Source of the DNA: an uncultured Oscillospiraceae bacterium
GTDB lineage: Bacteria > Bacillota > Clostridia > Oscillospirales > Oscillospiraceae
DNA: 64,000 nt
NCBI GenBank assembly: GCA_947627325.1
Contig: CANQVO010000001.1
Coordinates: forward strand, 1-64,000
Direction of reading: 5' to 3'
This document shows, piece by piece, positions 23,616 through 31,845 of this stretch. Each line of letters opens with the position of its first letter. Position 1 is the stretch's first letter. Under the pieces are notes generated by a model. The model had not been told where the DNA came from, made no database searches, and worked only from the letters and a program-made list of their open reading frames with translations. Both the position numbers and the translations under genes were made by a program.

Positions 23616-23987
23616 GTGGACACGCCCAAGGTGTTTGAGAGCGAGTACCGATTCTGCCTGATCCTGTGGGAGCAGGAGCCCGTCAAGAGCGGCCGCCTGG
23701 TGGAGCTGTGCGGGGAGCGGCTGGGCTGGAAGCCCACCACCACCTACACGGTCATCAAGCGGCTGTCGGAGCGGGGGGTGCTGAAAAACGAGAACAGCGT
23801 GGTGACCTCCCTGGTCAGCAAGGAGGAGGTCCAGGCCGCCCAGTTGAGCGAGATGGTGGAGAAGACCTTTGAGGGGTCCCTGCCCGCCTTTGTGGCGGCC
23901 TTTACCCGGCACCAGAAGCTCGCCCCGGCGGAGATCGACGCGTTGCAGGGGATGATCGACCGCTATCGAAAGGGGGAGGCGGAATGA
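23616..23987 (+). CDS. BlaI/MecI-family transcriptional repressor
   Basis: A 123-residue winged-helix repressor. The DNA-binding part (about 5-70) contains WKPTTTYTVIKRLSERGVLKN, the BlaI recognition-helix region, and the C-terminal helices dimerise. In the bla/mec systems it is cleaved when the partner M56 membrane protease senses its signal. The GTG start has GGGAGGGAG upstream. It overlaps the next gene by 4 bases (ATGA). No beta-lactamase or mecA is next to it, so the pair probably controls itself and distant genes. Confidence 0.92.
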   Translation: MDTPKVFESEYRFCLILWEQEPVKSGRLVELCGERLGWKPTTTYTVIKRLSERGVLKNENSVVTSLVSKEEVQAAQLSEMVEKTFEGSLPAFVAAFTRHQKLAPAEIDALQGMIDRYRKGEAE

Positions 23988-25363
23988 GCGGGCTGTTTCT
24001 GGCGGCGCTGAATCGGAGCATCGCCGCGGGGTGGGTGGTCCTGGCCGTCCTGGCGCTGCGCCTGCTCCTGTGCCGGGCGCCCCGGTGGACCCGGGGGGCG
24101 TTGTGGGCCGTGGTGGCCGCGCGGCTGGTTTTGCCGGGATCTGTGAAGAGCGGGTTGAGCCTCATCCCCAGCGCGGAGACCGTCTCCCCGGGGATCATGC
24201 TGGACCGGGCCCCGGAGATCCACTCCGGCGTCCCCGCTCTGGACCGCCTGGTGGACCCGGTGATCCGCGGGGCGTTCACCCCCTCCCCGGCGGCCAGCGC
24301 CAACCCGCTCCAGATCTGGATCCCGGTCCTGTCGATCGTCTGGGCCATGGGGGTGGCGGGGATGCTCCTCTACGCCGTCCTCCGCGCCCTGGGGGTGCGG
24401 CGGCGGCTGAATACCGCCGTCATGCTCCAGGAGGGCGTCTACCAGAGCGAGGCCGTGGCCTCCCCCTTTGTGTTCGGCCTGATCCGGCCCAAAATCTACC
24501 TGCCCTTTCAACTAGAGGGGCGGGACGCGGCGGCCATCCTGGCCCATGAGCGGGCCCACATCCGCCGGGGGGACCACTGGTGGAAGGCCCTGGGGTTCCT
24601 GTTGCTGGCGGTCTACTGGTTCGCCCCGCTCCTGTGGCTGGCCTACGGGGTCTTCTGCCGGGACGTGGAGCTGGCCTGCGATGAGCGGGTCATCCGGGAG
24701 CTGGACCGGGAGGGGCGGGCGGACTACGCCCAGGCGCTCCTGAACAGCGGCGCGGGCCGCCGCGGGGGCGCCGCCGGCCCGCTGGCCTTTGGAGAGGTGG
24801 GGATCCGGGCCCGGGTGCGGTCGGTGCTGGGGTATGAAAAGCCGGCCCGCTGGGTCGCCGCGACGGCGGTGGCGCTGGCGGCGGTGGCCGGGGTCTGCTT
24901 CCTCACCGACCCCAAGCAGAGCCAGATCGACCCGGCGCTGGAGCGGTTTCTGGACCAGCAGATCGCCGCCCATGGCCGCTCCGCCCAGACTGGGGACAAC
25001 GCCGTGGCCATCGACGCGCGTGTTCTGGAAGCGGACGTGTCCCCGGAGAAGACCACGCTCTATCTGTGGGTGCTCTACGAGGAATACAGCCTGGAGGACG
25101 GGGCGCTCCGGCTGGAGGCCGGGTCCCACATCCCCACCGTCATCACCGTGGTCCCCGACGGGGCGGGCTACGCCCTGGCGGAGTACTGGGTACCCCGGGA
25201 CGGCTCCTACTACGCCCCCGACATCCGGGCCAAATTCCCCTGGCGGCTGTGGGAGGAGGCCATGGACTCCCAGCGGTATATCGGGGCTCAAAAGGCGGCC
25301 TGCCAGGCCCAGGCCCGGGCCCAGCTGGGCCTGCCCCAGGCCGGATCCTCCTCCGGCGGCTGA
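23984..25363 (+). CDS. M56-family BlaR1-like membrane metalloprotease
   Basis: A 459-residue protein with N-terminal membrane helices (about 5-50 and 108-130), a cytosolic zinc-protease domain with HERAH (188-192) and the third-ligand region VELACDERVI, another helix pair (about 205-225 and 288-308), and a C-terminal extracytoplasmic domain (about 310-459). It lacks a penicillin-binding sensor with SxxK/KTG motifs, so the signal is probably not a beta-lactam bound as in BlaR1. It is translationally coupled to the repressor gene, which it presumably inactivates. Confidence 0.88.
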   Translation: MSGLFLAALNRSIAAGWVVLAVLALRLLLCRAPRWTRGALWAVVAARLVLPGSVKSGLSLIPSAETVSPGIMLDRAPEIHSGVPALDRLVDPVIRGAFTPSPAASANPLQIWIPVLSIVWAMGVAGMLLYAVLRALGVRRRLNTAVMLQEGVYQSEAVASPFVFGLIRPKIYLPFQLEGRDAAAILAHERAHIRRGDHWWKALGFLLLAVYWFAPLLWLAYGVFCRDVELACDERVIRELDREGRADYAQALLNSGAGRRGGAAGPLAFGEVGIRARVRSVLGYEKPARWVAATAVALAAVAGVCFLTDPKQSQIDPALERFLDQQIAAHGRSAQTGDNAVAIDARVLEADVSPEKTTLYLWVLYEEYSLEDGALRLEAGSHIPTVITVVPDGAGYALAEYWVPRDGSYYAPDIRAKFPWRLWEEAMDSQRYIGAQKAACQAQARAQLGLPQAGSSSGG

Positions 25364-25383
25364 CCTCTCCCCCGCTTTGGATA

Positions 25384-25418
25384 AAAAAACAGGCCACCCA
25401 GTTGGGTGACCTGTTTTG
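25384..25418. terminator. Bidirectional terminator between blaR1-like gene and rplL
   Basis: AACAGG-C-CACCCA (25388-25400) pairs with TGGGTG-A-CCTGTT (25403-25415). There are T's after it on the plus strand and a T run on the minus strand, so it serves both convergent genes. Confidence 0.85.
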
Positions 25419-25442
25419 CTTGTGGGAAAATGAAGGGCTGGC

Positions 25443-25817
25443 TTACTTCAGCTCCACCTTGGCGCCGACTTCCTCCAGCTTCTTCTTCATCTCCTCGGCC
25501 TCGTCCTTGCCCACGGCCTCCTTGACGGCCTTGGGGGCGGACTCCACCAGAGCCTTGGCCTCGGCCAGGCCCAGGCCGGTGATCTCCCGGACGGCCTTGA
25601 TGACCTTGATCTTCTCGGCGCCGATCTCGGCCAGCACCACGTCGAACTCGGTCTTCTCCTCGACGGCGGCGACGGCGGCGCCGGCGGCGGCGGGCGCGGC
25701 CATGGCGGCGGCGGACACGCCGAACTCATCCTCCAGAGCGTGGACCAGCTCGCTCAGCTCCAGAACAGTCAGGGCCTTCACTTCCTCAATGAGGGCGTTG
25801 ATCTTCTCACTAGCCAT
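25443..25817 (-). CDS. rplL: 50S ribosomal protein L7/L12
   Basis: A 124-residue stalk protein (bL12). The N-terminal dimerisation domain (1-30) contacts L10, a short Ala/Gly-rich hinge follows (about 37-50), and the C-terminal factor-binding domain contains [20 protein letters not shown] (about 69-88). It recruits translation GTPases to the ribosome. It lies 52 bases after rplJ and is followed by a terminator, not by rpoB. Confidence 0.97.
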   Translation of the reverse strand: MASEKINALIEEVKALTVLELSELVHALEDEFGVSAAAMAAPAAAGAAVAAVEEKTEFDVVLAEIGAEKIKVIKAVREITGLGLAEAKALVESAPKAVKEAVGKDEAEEMKKKLEEVGAKVELK

Positions 25818-25869
25818 TTTGATTTACCTCCTATTAGAACAGTGTGTTTTTTTGTGTGGATGCGCCGTC

Positions 25870-26499
25870 TTATTCGGCGGCGGGAGCGTCCTCGGCGGGC
25901 GCGGGGGCCTCGGCGGGAGCCTCGGCGGCGGGGGCCTCAGGGGCCTCAGCGGCGGGGGCCTCGGGGGCCTCAGCGGCGGGGGCGGCGGCCAGGGCCTCGC
26001 CACCGCCCTTCTCGGCGATGGCCTTGATGACGATGGCCAGGCTGGTGATGGGGGCCAGCATGGTGCCCAGCACCTGGGCCTGGAGGACGTCCTTGGCGGG
26101 CAGCTCGGCCAGGGCCTTGATCTCGTTGAGCTCCAGCACCTTGCCGTCCATGAAGCCGGCCTTGATGACGAACTTCTCGCCGTTGAACTTCTTGGAGTAC
26201 TTGTTGATGACCCGCATGGGCGCGATGGGATCGTCCGCGCTCACGGCCAGAGCGGTGGTGCCGTGCAGGTGCTGGTCCAGATCGCCCAGGCCGGTGTCGT
26301 CCAGGGCGAAGCGCACCAGGGTGTTCTTCACCACGGCGTAGTCCACGCCGTTCTTGCGGAGCTCCTCCCGCAGGGCGGTGTCCTCGGCCACGGTGATGCC
26401 CTTGTAGTCCACCAGCACGCCGGAGGCGGCGCCCTTCAGCTTGGCCTCCAGGTCGGCCACGATGGCCTTCTTCTCGCTTAAAACTTTGGCGTTCGGCAT
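25870..26499 (-). CDS. rplJ: 50S ribosomal protein L10, with acidic Ala/Pro-rich tail
   Basis: A 209-residue uL10, the base of the L7/L12 stalk. The core starts MPNAKVLSEKKAIVADLEAK and has GVLVDYKGITVAEDT (about 28-42). The family is usually 165-175 residues; here the last 40 or so are a low-complexity Ala/Pro/Glu tail with three EAPEAPAA-like units. It is preceded by an L10 leader and a consensus promoter, which fits autoregulation by the L10-L12 complex. Confidence 0.96.
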   Translation of the reverse strand: MPNAKVLSEKKAIVADLEAKLKGAASGVLVDYKGITVAEDTALREELRKNGVDYAVVKNTLVRFALDDTGLGDLDQHLHGTTALAVSADDPIAPMRVINKYSKKFNGEKFVIKAGFMDGKVLELNEIKALAELPAKDVLQAQVLGTMLAPITSLAIVIKAIAEKGGGEALAAAPAAEAPEAPAAEAPEAPAAEAPAEAPAPAEDAPAAE

Positions 26500-26639
26500 A
26501 GTCTTGTTTCACCTCCATAAAGTAAAATGCCGCTTTCGTGTTCAAAGCGCACGAAAACAGCATTGAAAAAGCGGTCATTTCAGTTGCTGTATTCTCGGCG
26601 GGACTTACCCCTTTCGGGCGCCTGCTGTCTCAGAACACG
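26500..26639 (-). promoter_or_regulatory. L10 (rplJL) autoregulatory leader
   Basis: The 5' leader of rplJ holds the segment GAGACAGCAGGCG followed by CCCGCCGAG, the kink-turn-type elements of the ribosomal L10 leader that L10(L12)4 binds. A hairpin close to the start (26526-26564: AATGC..TTTCGTG with CACGAAA..GCATT) could end transcription or block translation when L10 is in excess. Identification rests on the motif and its position. Confidence 0.75.
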
Positions 26640-26645
26640 AGAGGG

Positions 26646-26674
26646 ATTATACCAGCTTCTCCCCCGTTTGTCAA
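26646..26674 (-). promoter_or_regulatory. rplJL promoter, perfect consensus
   Basis: -35 TTGACA (26674-26669), 17 bases, -10 TATAAT (26651-26646) on the minus strand. rplJL is thus an independent unit from rplKA. Confidence 0.92.
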
Positions 26675-26711
26675 GTATTTTTCCAAAAACGGCGGGAAAA
26701 ACGGGCCGCGG

Positions 26712-26954
26712 TCAGCGGTCCTTCTCCTTGGGGCCCTTTTTGGGGAAAAAGCGGACGGCCAGTCCCACGACGCCCGCCGCCACGGCCGAGACCGCCGCCT
26801 TGAACAAAGCCATGTGCCTCACGCTCTCCACAAAGTAGGTCAAGGGGTCGGCGGCGAGCTTGAGGCGCAGGGCGGGGAGATAACAGCACAGGAGGTAGCA
26901 AAGGACAAAGGCGATGGCCGCGGAAAGGAGGGGTAAAAGCAGCTTTTTCTTCAT
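26712..26954 (-). CDS. Small hypothetical membrane protein
   Basis: An 80-residue protein with two membrane helices (about 4-24 and 48-66) and a very basic C-terminus (RFFPKKGPKEKDR). The start is the ATG before KKKLLLPLL, since GGAG lies 7 bases upstream. It sits between a lipoprotein gene and rplJ, inside what is normally an unbroken ribosomal gene cluster. Not recognised. Confidence 0.55.
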   Translation of the reverse strand: MKKKLLLPLLSAAIAFVLCYLLCCYLPALRLKLAADPLTYFVESVRHMALFKAAVSAVAAGVVGLAVRFFPKKGPKEKDR

Positions 26955-27089
26955 AAAGATCTCCAAATTCTCCTAAATCAAGTTGATTTTCGATGGCGTG
27001 CAAACAGGGCGCGCGGAGGTCTTGCCCCGTCCTCTCGCCGCTATGGCCCAGGGCCCGGGGGCGGACAGCCGCCCCCGGGGCCCGATGGG

Positions 27090-27992
27090 TCAATCCATCC
27101 CGTAGAGGCGATCCCGGTCGTCGTAGGAGATGTGCTCCCAGTCGATGGTCTGCTCCAACCAGCCGTCGTCCTTTTCCTCCAGCCCCTCCCAGGCGCGCAG
27201 TTCCGGGTGGGTGGGCTTGAGGGAGAAGGTGGCGGCATAGGCGATGCGGGGGTATTCCAGGGGCGCGGTGGGCTCCCCCGGCTCGGGTGGGATGACCTCA
27301 TAGCGGTCCAGGGTGTAGTCGGTGATGTGGCCGTTGGCCTTCAGAAGCTCCAGGGCCGTCTCCAGGTAGAGCTTTAGGGTGGCCTCCTGGCTCCCCTGGG
27401 GCGGGACCCGGGTGCGGCCCAGCTGGATATAGGCGTCGGGGGTCAGGTCGGCCAGCTGGTCGCACAGTTTCTCCGCCCCGTCCGCCCGGAGGTAGACCGG
27501 CTCCGGCTCCGCCGTCCGCAGGGTGACCCGCGGCTCCCCGGAGCGCAGGGACAGCTCCCCGATCCATTCTCCGTCGCGGTAGACCGGCATGGTCACATTG
27601 TACGTCGGCTGGTCATAGTACGCGTCCAGCTCGTCGTCGGTGTAGACGGGCGCCTGGGTGACCTCCCAGTCCAGAGCGGCGAACAACGCCCGGATGTCCT
27701 GGCCGTGCTCCGCCACCGACAGCTCCACCCCGCTGGGGCCGCTGCCGGGGTGCTGCCAGAAGAGGATGGACGCCGTTTCCCCCTCCATGGCCTGGTCCAC
27801 ATAGGACAGGAGATACCCCTTCGGGTCGGCCTCCGGGCCGTCGGGGAGCGGCGCGGCGGAGGGGCTGGCCTCCGGCGTAGCGGAGGGGCTGGGCTCCGGG
27901 GTGGGGGTGGGCTCATCTTGCACCCGGCGGGGGCCGCAGGCCGCCAGGGTCAGGCACAGGAGCAGGGCCAGGGCGGCGTATTTCTTCTTCAT
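27090..27992 (-). CDS. Hypothetical lipoprotein
   Basis: A 300-residue secreted lipoprotein: MKKKYAALALLLCLTLAACG gives a lipobox LAAC with Cys19, followed by a Pro/Thr/Ser-rich spacer (about 27-52) and a globular domain without recognised family (about 55-300). The start ATG has AAAGGAGGG upstream. It lies between rplA and rplJ in the leftward ribosomal region, 77 bases after rplA and beyond a terminator, so it needs its own promoter or read-through. A G/C-rich inverted repeat (about 27048-27084) follows it. Confidence 0.75.
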   Translation of the reverse strand: MKKKYAALALLLCLTLAACGPRRVQDEPTPTPEPSPSATPEASPSAAPLPDGPEADPKGYLLSYVDQAMEGETASILFWQHPGSGPSGVELSVAEHGQDIRALFAALDWEVTQAPVYTDDELDAYYDQPTYNVTMPVYRDGEWIGELSLRSGEPRVTLRTAEPEPVYLRADGAEKLCDQLADLTPDAYIQLGRTRVPPQGSQEATLKLYLETALELLKANGHITDYTLDRYEVIPPEPGEPTAPLEYPRIAYAATFSLKPTHPELRAWEGLEEKDDGWLEQTIDWEHISYDDRDRLYGMD

Positions 27993-28010
27993 CTCCGAAC
28001 CCTCCTTTTG

Positions 28011-28045
28011 AAAAAACACGGACGTCCCAGGGGCGTCCGTGTTTT
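28011..28045 (-). terminator. rplKA terminator
   Basis: AAACACGGACG and CGTCCGTGTTT form an 11-bp stem with a 9-base loop and are followed by T's on the minus strand, between rplA and the lipoprotein gene. Confidence 0.88.
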
Positions 28046-28069
28046 GTGAGCTTTTTTTGCGAAGTTCCC

Positions 28070-28762
28070 TTACACCAGCTTGGCGGCGTTGAGCTTCACG
28101 CCGGGGCCCATGGTGCTGGCGCAGACGCAAGAGCGGACATACTGGCCCTTGGCGGCGGCGGGCTTGGCCTTGATGATGGCGGACATGAGGGCGTTAAAGT
28201 TCTCCGCCAGCTTCTCGGGGCCGAAGGACACCTTGCCGATGGGGCAGTGGATGATGTTGGTCTTGTCCAGGCGGTACTCCACCTTACCGGCTTTGATCTC
28301 CTGGACGGCCTGGCCCACGTTGGGGGAGACGGTGCCGGCCTTTGGGGAGGGCATCAGGCCCTTGGGGCCCAGCACCTTACCCAGGCGGCCCACCACGCCC
28401 ATCATGTCGGGGGTGGCGACCACCACGTCGTAGTCGAACCAGTTTTCCTTCTGGATCTTCTCCACCATGTCCATCTCGCCCACGTAGTCGGCGCCGGCGG
28501 CCTTGGCCTCCTCGGCCTTGTCCCCCTTGGCGAAGACCAGCACCCGGGCGGTCTTGCCGGTGCCGTGGGGCAGGACGATGGCGCCGCGGACCTGCTGGTC
28601 GGCGTGGCGGGAGTCCACGCCCAGCTTCACATGGAGTTCCACCGTCTCGTCAAACTTGGCGGAGGCCGTCTTGACCACCAGATCCATGGCCTCTGCCACG
28701 TCGTACTGCACACTGCGGTCGATCAGCTTGGCGCTGTCGACGTATTTCTTTCCTCTGCTCAT
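28070..28762 (-). CDS. rplA: 50S ribosomal protein L1
   Basis: A 230-residue uL1 at the E-site stalk of the ribosome. It begins [20 protein letters not shown] and contains the signature [21 protein letters not shown] (two-domain family of 225-235 residues). It lies 13 bases after rplK with GGAGGGATC before the ATG. L1 usually represses its own operon by binding the mRNA; no such site was identified here. Confidence 0.97.
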   Translation of the reverse strand: MSRGKKYVDSAKLIDRSVQYDVAEAMDLVVKTASAKFDETVELHVKLGVDSRHADQQVRGAIVLPHGTGKTARVLVFAKGDKAEEAKAAGADYVGEMDMVEKIQKENWFDYDVVVATPDMMGVVGRLGKVLGPKGLMPSPKAGTVSPNVGQAVQEIKAGKVEYRLDKTNIIHCPIGKVSFGPEKLAENFNALMSAIIKAKPAAAKGQYVRSCVCASTMGPGVKLNAAKLV

Positions 28763-28775
28763 GCTGATCCCTCCT

Positions 28776-29201
28776 TTAGTCGCCCACCACGACGCCCATG
28801 GAGCGGGCGGTGCCGGCGATCATGCTCATGGCGGCCTCGATGCTGGCGGCGTTCAGGTCGGGCATCTTGGTCTCCGCGATCTTGCGGATGTCCTCTTTGC
28901 TGATGGTGGCGACCTTCTCTTTGTTGGGCACGCCGGAGGCCTTCTCGATGTTGCAGGCCTTCTTGATGAGGACGGCGGCGGGGGGCGTCTTGGTGATGAA
29001 GGTGAAGGAGCGGTCGGCATAGACGGTGATGACCACGGGGATGATCATGCCCATGTCGTTCTTGGTGCGCTCGTTGAACTCCTTGGTGAAGCCGGCGATG
29101 TTGATGCCGTGCTGGCCCAGGGCGGGGCCCACAGGGGGGGCGGGAGTCGCCTTGCCCGCGGGGATCTGCAATTTAACGTAACCTACTACTTTCTGTGCCA
29201 C
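28776..29201 (-). CDS. rplK: 50S ribosomal protein L11
   Basis: A 141-residue uL11, part of the GTPase-associated centre. [24 protein letters not shown] and the C-terminal rRNA-binding domain ending [16 protein letters not shown] are typical. The start is the GTG 8 bases after AGGAGG; an earlier in-frame GTG overlaps the Shine-Dalgarno. A perfect 16-bp palindrome GGGACGGATCCGTCCC (29236-29251) lies in the gap to nusG. Confidence 0.97.
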   Translation of the reverse strand: MAQKVVGYVKLQIPAGKATPAPPVGPALGQHGINIAGFTKEFNERTKNDMGMIIPVVITVYADRSFTFITKTPPAAVLIKKACNIEKASGVPNKEKVATISKEDIRKIAETKMPDLNAASIEAAMSMIAGTARSMGVVVGD

Positions 29202-29278
29202 AAAAAGCACCTCCTAGATAAAATGTGGTATGGCGGGACGGATCCGTCCCTCCCACGTCGGGAAATCTCTCTTTTTGG

Positions 29279-29803
29279 TCAGTCCACGCGCTCGATCTGG
29301 TCCAACTCCAACTCCACCGGGGTGTCCCGGCCGAACATGGAGACCTTGACGCTGACCTTGCCGCGCTCCAGGTCGATCTCCTCCACGGTGCCCAGGAAGG
29401 ACTCCAGAGCGCCGTCGGTGATCTTCACGTTGTCGCCAAGCTGGTAGGAGACCTCGATCTGCTTTTTCTCCACGCCCAGGTTGGTGATCTCCTCCTCGGT
29501 GAGGGGGATGGGCTTGTTGCTGCCCTCACCCACGAAGCCGGTGACGCCGCGGATGTTGCGGACCAGGTGCCAGGCCTCGTCGGTCATGACCATCTTCACC
29601 AGCACGTAGCCGGGGAAGACCTTGCGCTCAAAGGTTTTTGGGCCGTTGTCGGTGATCTCGGTGACGGTCTCCATGGGGATGTTGATCTCCTGGATGAGGT
29701 CGTGCATATTGCGGTTCTCCACCGCTTTTTCAATGGTGGCGGCCACCGTATTCTCATAGCCGGAATAGGTGTGGGCCACGTACCATTTCGCAGACTCCGC
29801 CAT
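29279..29803 (-). CDS. nusG: Transcription termination/antitermination factor NusG
   Basis: A 174-residue protein that binds RNA polymerase and sets pausing and elongation. It has the N-terminal NGN domain (KWYVAHTYSGYENTVAATIE, about 6-25) and the C-terminal KOW domain (about 120-174, with GDNVKITDGALESFLGTVEEI). It lies 5 bases after secE, in the universal secE-nusG order. Confidence 0.97.
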   Translation of the reverse strand: MAESAKWYVAHTYSGYENTVAATIEKAVENRNMHDLIQEINIPMETVTEITDNGPKTFERKVFPGYVLVKMVMTDEAWHLVRNIRGVTGFVGEGSNKPIPLTEEEITNLGVEKKQIEVSYQLGDNVKITDGALESFLGTVEEIDLERGKVSVKVSMFGRDTPVELELDQIERVD

Positions 29804-29808
29804 CTTCC

Positions 29809-30099
29809 TTACCCCTTGATGGCCTGGACCAGGGCGGGCAGGGCCCGGATGACCAGACGGGCCACCCAGTCAAAGGCCCAGATGAACACGCCCACCAGGA
29901 TGACGCAGACGATCACTGTCAGGGTGTTGTTCCAGGTCTGCTTCCACGAGGGCCACTGGACCTTTTTCAGCTCGCTTTTCATCTCCCGGAACCAGCGGGC
30001 CACGCGGCTGAAAAAGCCAGGCTTCTTCTTGGCGGGCTTGGCGGCCTTGGGCGCCTTGGCCTCCGGCTTGGTCTGCTGCTGCTTTTCTTGCTCAGACAT
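29809..30099 (-). CDS. secE: Preprotein translocase subunit SecE
   Basis: A 96-residue SecE of the SecYEG channel. After a long Lys/Ala/Pro/Gln-rich cytosolic extension (1-28), it has the amphipathic helix FREMKSELKKVQWPSWKQT (about 37-55) and a single membrane helix (about 60-80). It lies between rpmG and nusG. The extension makes it longer than the roughly 60-residue minimal Firmicute form. Confidence 0.95.
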   Translation of the reverse strand: MSEQEKQQQTKPEAKAPKAAKPAKKKPGFFSRVARWFREMKSELKKVQWPSWKQTWNNTLTVIVCVILVGVFIWAFDWVARLVIRALPALVQAIKG

Positions 30100-30141
30100 T
30101 TTTCACATACCCTTCTTTCTTAGTGCGCCTTTGGAGGGCTG

Positions 30142-30306
30142 TCACTTCGTTTCGTTGTGGACGGTGTGCTTCCTGCAGAAGGGGCAGTACTTCTTCAGCT
30201 CCAGACGGTCCGGGGTATTTTTCTTGTTCTTGTTGGTCTGGTAGTTGCGCTGTTTGCACTCGCTGCAGCGCAGGACGATCTTGACACGGTTTCCAGCCTT
30301 TGCCAC
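30142..30306 (-). CDS. rpmG: 50S ribosomal protein L33
   Basis: A 54-residue bL33 of the zinc-binding (C+) type: CSEC (near residue 13) and CPFC (near 41) supply four Cys. It begins with GTG ([16 protein letters not shown]) nine bases after AGGAGG. It heads the rpmG-secE-nusG-rplK-rplA unit. A long leader with an internal terminator precedes it. Confidence 0.94.
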   Translation of the reverse strand: MAKAGNRVKIVLRCSECKQRNYQTNKNKKNTPDRLELKKYCPFCRKHTVHNETK

Positions 30307-30343
30307 TGTTCGGCACCTCCTTTTTTGATTTGCCGCCGCCCCC

Positions 30344-30381
30344 AAAAAAACGCTGGGCCCGGCGGAAAGCCGGACCCAGCG
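30344..30381 (-). terminator. Intrinsic terminator inside the rpmG leader
   Basis: On the minus strand CGCTGGGTCCGGC pairs with GCCGGGCCCAGCG (13 bp, one G-U), followed by seven T. It lies about 140-175 bases after the promoter and 37 bases before the rpmG start, so it can act as an attenuator of the whole rpmG-secE-nusG-rplKA unit. No second (antiterminator) pairing was worked out. Confidence 0.75.
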
Positions 30382-30524
30382 ACGCAAAGGGCAGAACATC
30401 CCTTTTTGTACCGCGTAACGGTGTGGTCCGGCGTGTTGCCTCCCTATGCTTTGGCGAAAGGGTTTTGCCCGCATACACCGTAAAAATGCCGACAAAAAAG
30501 AGGCCCTTTCCATAGGTAAGAGGT

Positions 30525-30553
30525 ATTTTAGCACACCGACCCTATGTTGTCAA
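30525..30553 (-). promoter_or_regulatory. rpmG-secE-nusG-rplKA promoter
   Basis: -35 TTGACA (30553-30548), 17 bases, -10 TAAAAT (30530-30525) on the minus strand. The leader from about 30518 to 30307 holds no recognised gene, only structured sequence and the attenuator-like terminator. Confidence 0.85.
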
Positions 30554-30557
30554 CCCT

Positions 30558-31781
30558 TTATTTTTCGCCCAGCTCCCCGTAGAACTTGGCGTGGACCACC
30601 TGAACGGCCCGGTCGGCGTCCGCGGCGTCCACCAGGACGGAGACCTTGATCTCGCTGGTGGAGATCATGTGGATGTTGATGCCGGCGTTGAACAGCGCCT
30701 CGAACATGGTGGCGGCCACGCCGGGGTTGTTGATCATGCCCGCGCCCACGATGGAGACCTTGGCGATGTTGTCGGACACGTCGATGCGGTCGTAGTGGAT
30801 GATCTCCCGGTGGTCCTCCAGGAGCTTCTTAGCGGCCTCCATGTCGCTCTTGACCACGGTGAAGCTGATGTCCTTGGTCTCCTCCCGGCCGATGGACTGG
30901 AGGATGATGTCCACGTTGATGTTGTTCCGGGCCAGCAGGGAGAAGATCTTGAAGGCGATGCCCGGCTCGTCCTCCAGGCCCACCAGGGCCAGACGGGCCA
31001 CGTTCTTGTCCTTGGCCACGCCGCTGATGTGTGTTTTTTCCATGGTTTTCGCAACCTCCTTCACTTTGGTCCCCGGCTGGCCGGAGAAGCTGGAGATGAC
31101 CTCCAGGTTGACGTTGTAGCGCTTTGCCATTTCCACCGAGCGGTTGTGGAGCACCTGGGCGCCCAGGGTCGCCAGCTCCAGCATCTCGTCAAAGGTGATC
31201 TCCTCCAGCTTCCGCGCGTCGGGCACCAGGCGGGGGTCGGCAGTGTAGACCCCGTCCACGTCGGTGTAGATCTGGCAGAGGTCGGCGTGGAGCACGGCGG
31301 CCAGGGCCACGGCGGAGGTGTCCGAGCCGCCCCGGCCCAGGGTGGTCACGTCGTCATACTTGTTCAGGCCCTGGAAACCGGTGACGATGACGATGGCGTT
31401 TTTGTCGAGCTCGGCCAGGATCCGCTCCGCGTCCACCCGCTTGATGCGGGCGTTGCCGTAGGCGGAGTCGGTCCGCACGCCGGCCTGCCAGCCGGTCAGG
31501 GAGACCACCGGGCAGCCCAGGTTCTCGATGGCCATGGCGCACAGGGCGCAGGAGATCTGCTCGCCGGTGGAGAGGAGCATATCCATCTCCCGCTTGGAGG
31601 GGTGGCGGTTGATCTCCATGGCCTTTTCGATGAGGTCGTCGGTGGTGTCCCCCTGGGCGGAGAGCACCACCACCACCTTGTGGCCCCGGCGGTAGGTCTC
31701 GGTGATGATGCGGGCCACATTTCTGACCCGGTCGGCGTCGGCCACAGAGCTGCCGCCGAATTTCTGTACGATCAGTCCCAT
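30558..31781 (-). CDS. lysC: Aspartate kinase
   Basis: A 407-residue aspartokinase, the first step from aspartate to lysine, threonine and methionine. The kinase domain starts VQKFGGSSVADADRVRN and contains TGFQGLN and GRGGSDTSAVALAA (about 150-165); two ACT domains for amino acid feedback fill about 265-405. An internal ATG at 31043 (residue 247) stands 11 bases after AAGGAGG, which could yield a separate ACT-only beta subunit as in Bacillus aspartokinase II. It follows hom by 64 bases. Confidence 0.95.
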   Translation of the reverse strand: MGLIVQKFGGSSVADADRVRNVARIITETYRRGHKVVVVLSAQGDTTDDLIEKAMEINRHPSKREMDMLLSTGEQISCALCAMAIENLGCPVVSLTGWQAGVRTDSAYGNARIKRVDAERILAELDKNAIVIVTGFQGLNKYDDVTTLGRGGSDTSAVALAAVLHADLCQIYTDVDGVYTADPRLVPDARKLEEITFDEMLELATLGAQVLHNRSVEMAKRYNVNLEVISSFSGQPGTKVKEVAKTMEKTHISGVAKDKNVARLALVGLEDEPGIAFKIFSLLARNNINVDIILQSIGREETKDISFTVVKSDMEAAKKLLEDHREIIHYDRIDVSDNIAKVSIVGAGMINNPGVAATMFEALFNAGINIHMISTSEIKVSVLVDAADADRAVQVVHAKFYGELGEK

Positions 31782-31845
31782 AGTTTAACCCAACTTTCTC
31801 GGCCCCGTGGGCCATGATGAATTGCGGTCTGGTTCCCAGACTATC

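Noticed and set aside
23984-25363. True beta-lactam sensor BlaR1
   Set aside because: The C-terminal domain lacks SxxK, SxN and KTG penicillin-binding motifs, and no beta-lactamase is near.
29236-29251. Perfect 16-bp palindrome between nusG and rplK as an operator
   Set aside because: No promoter overlaps it and it lies within a co-directional operon; it could be chance or an RNA stem, so no regulatory claim is made.
30142-30534. Longer rpmG reading frame reaching back to near the promoter
   Set aside because: The upstream part runs through the terminator stem and is not protein-like; GTG 30306 with AGGAGG is the right start.
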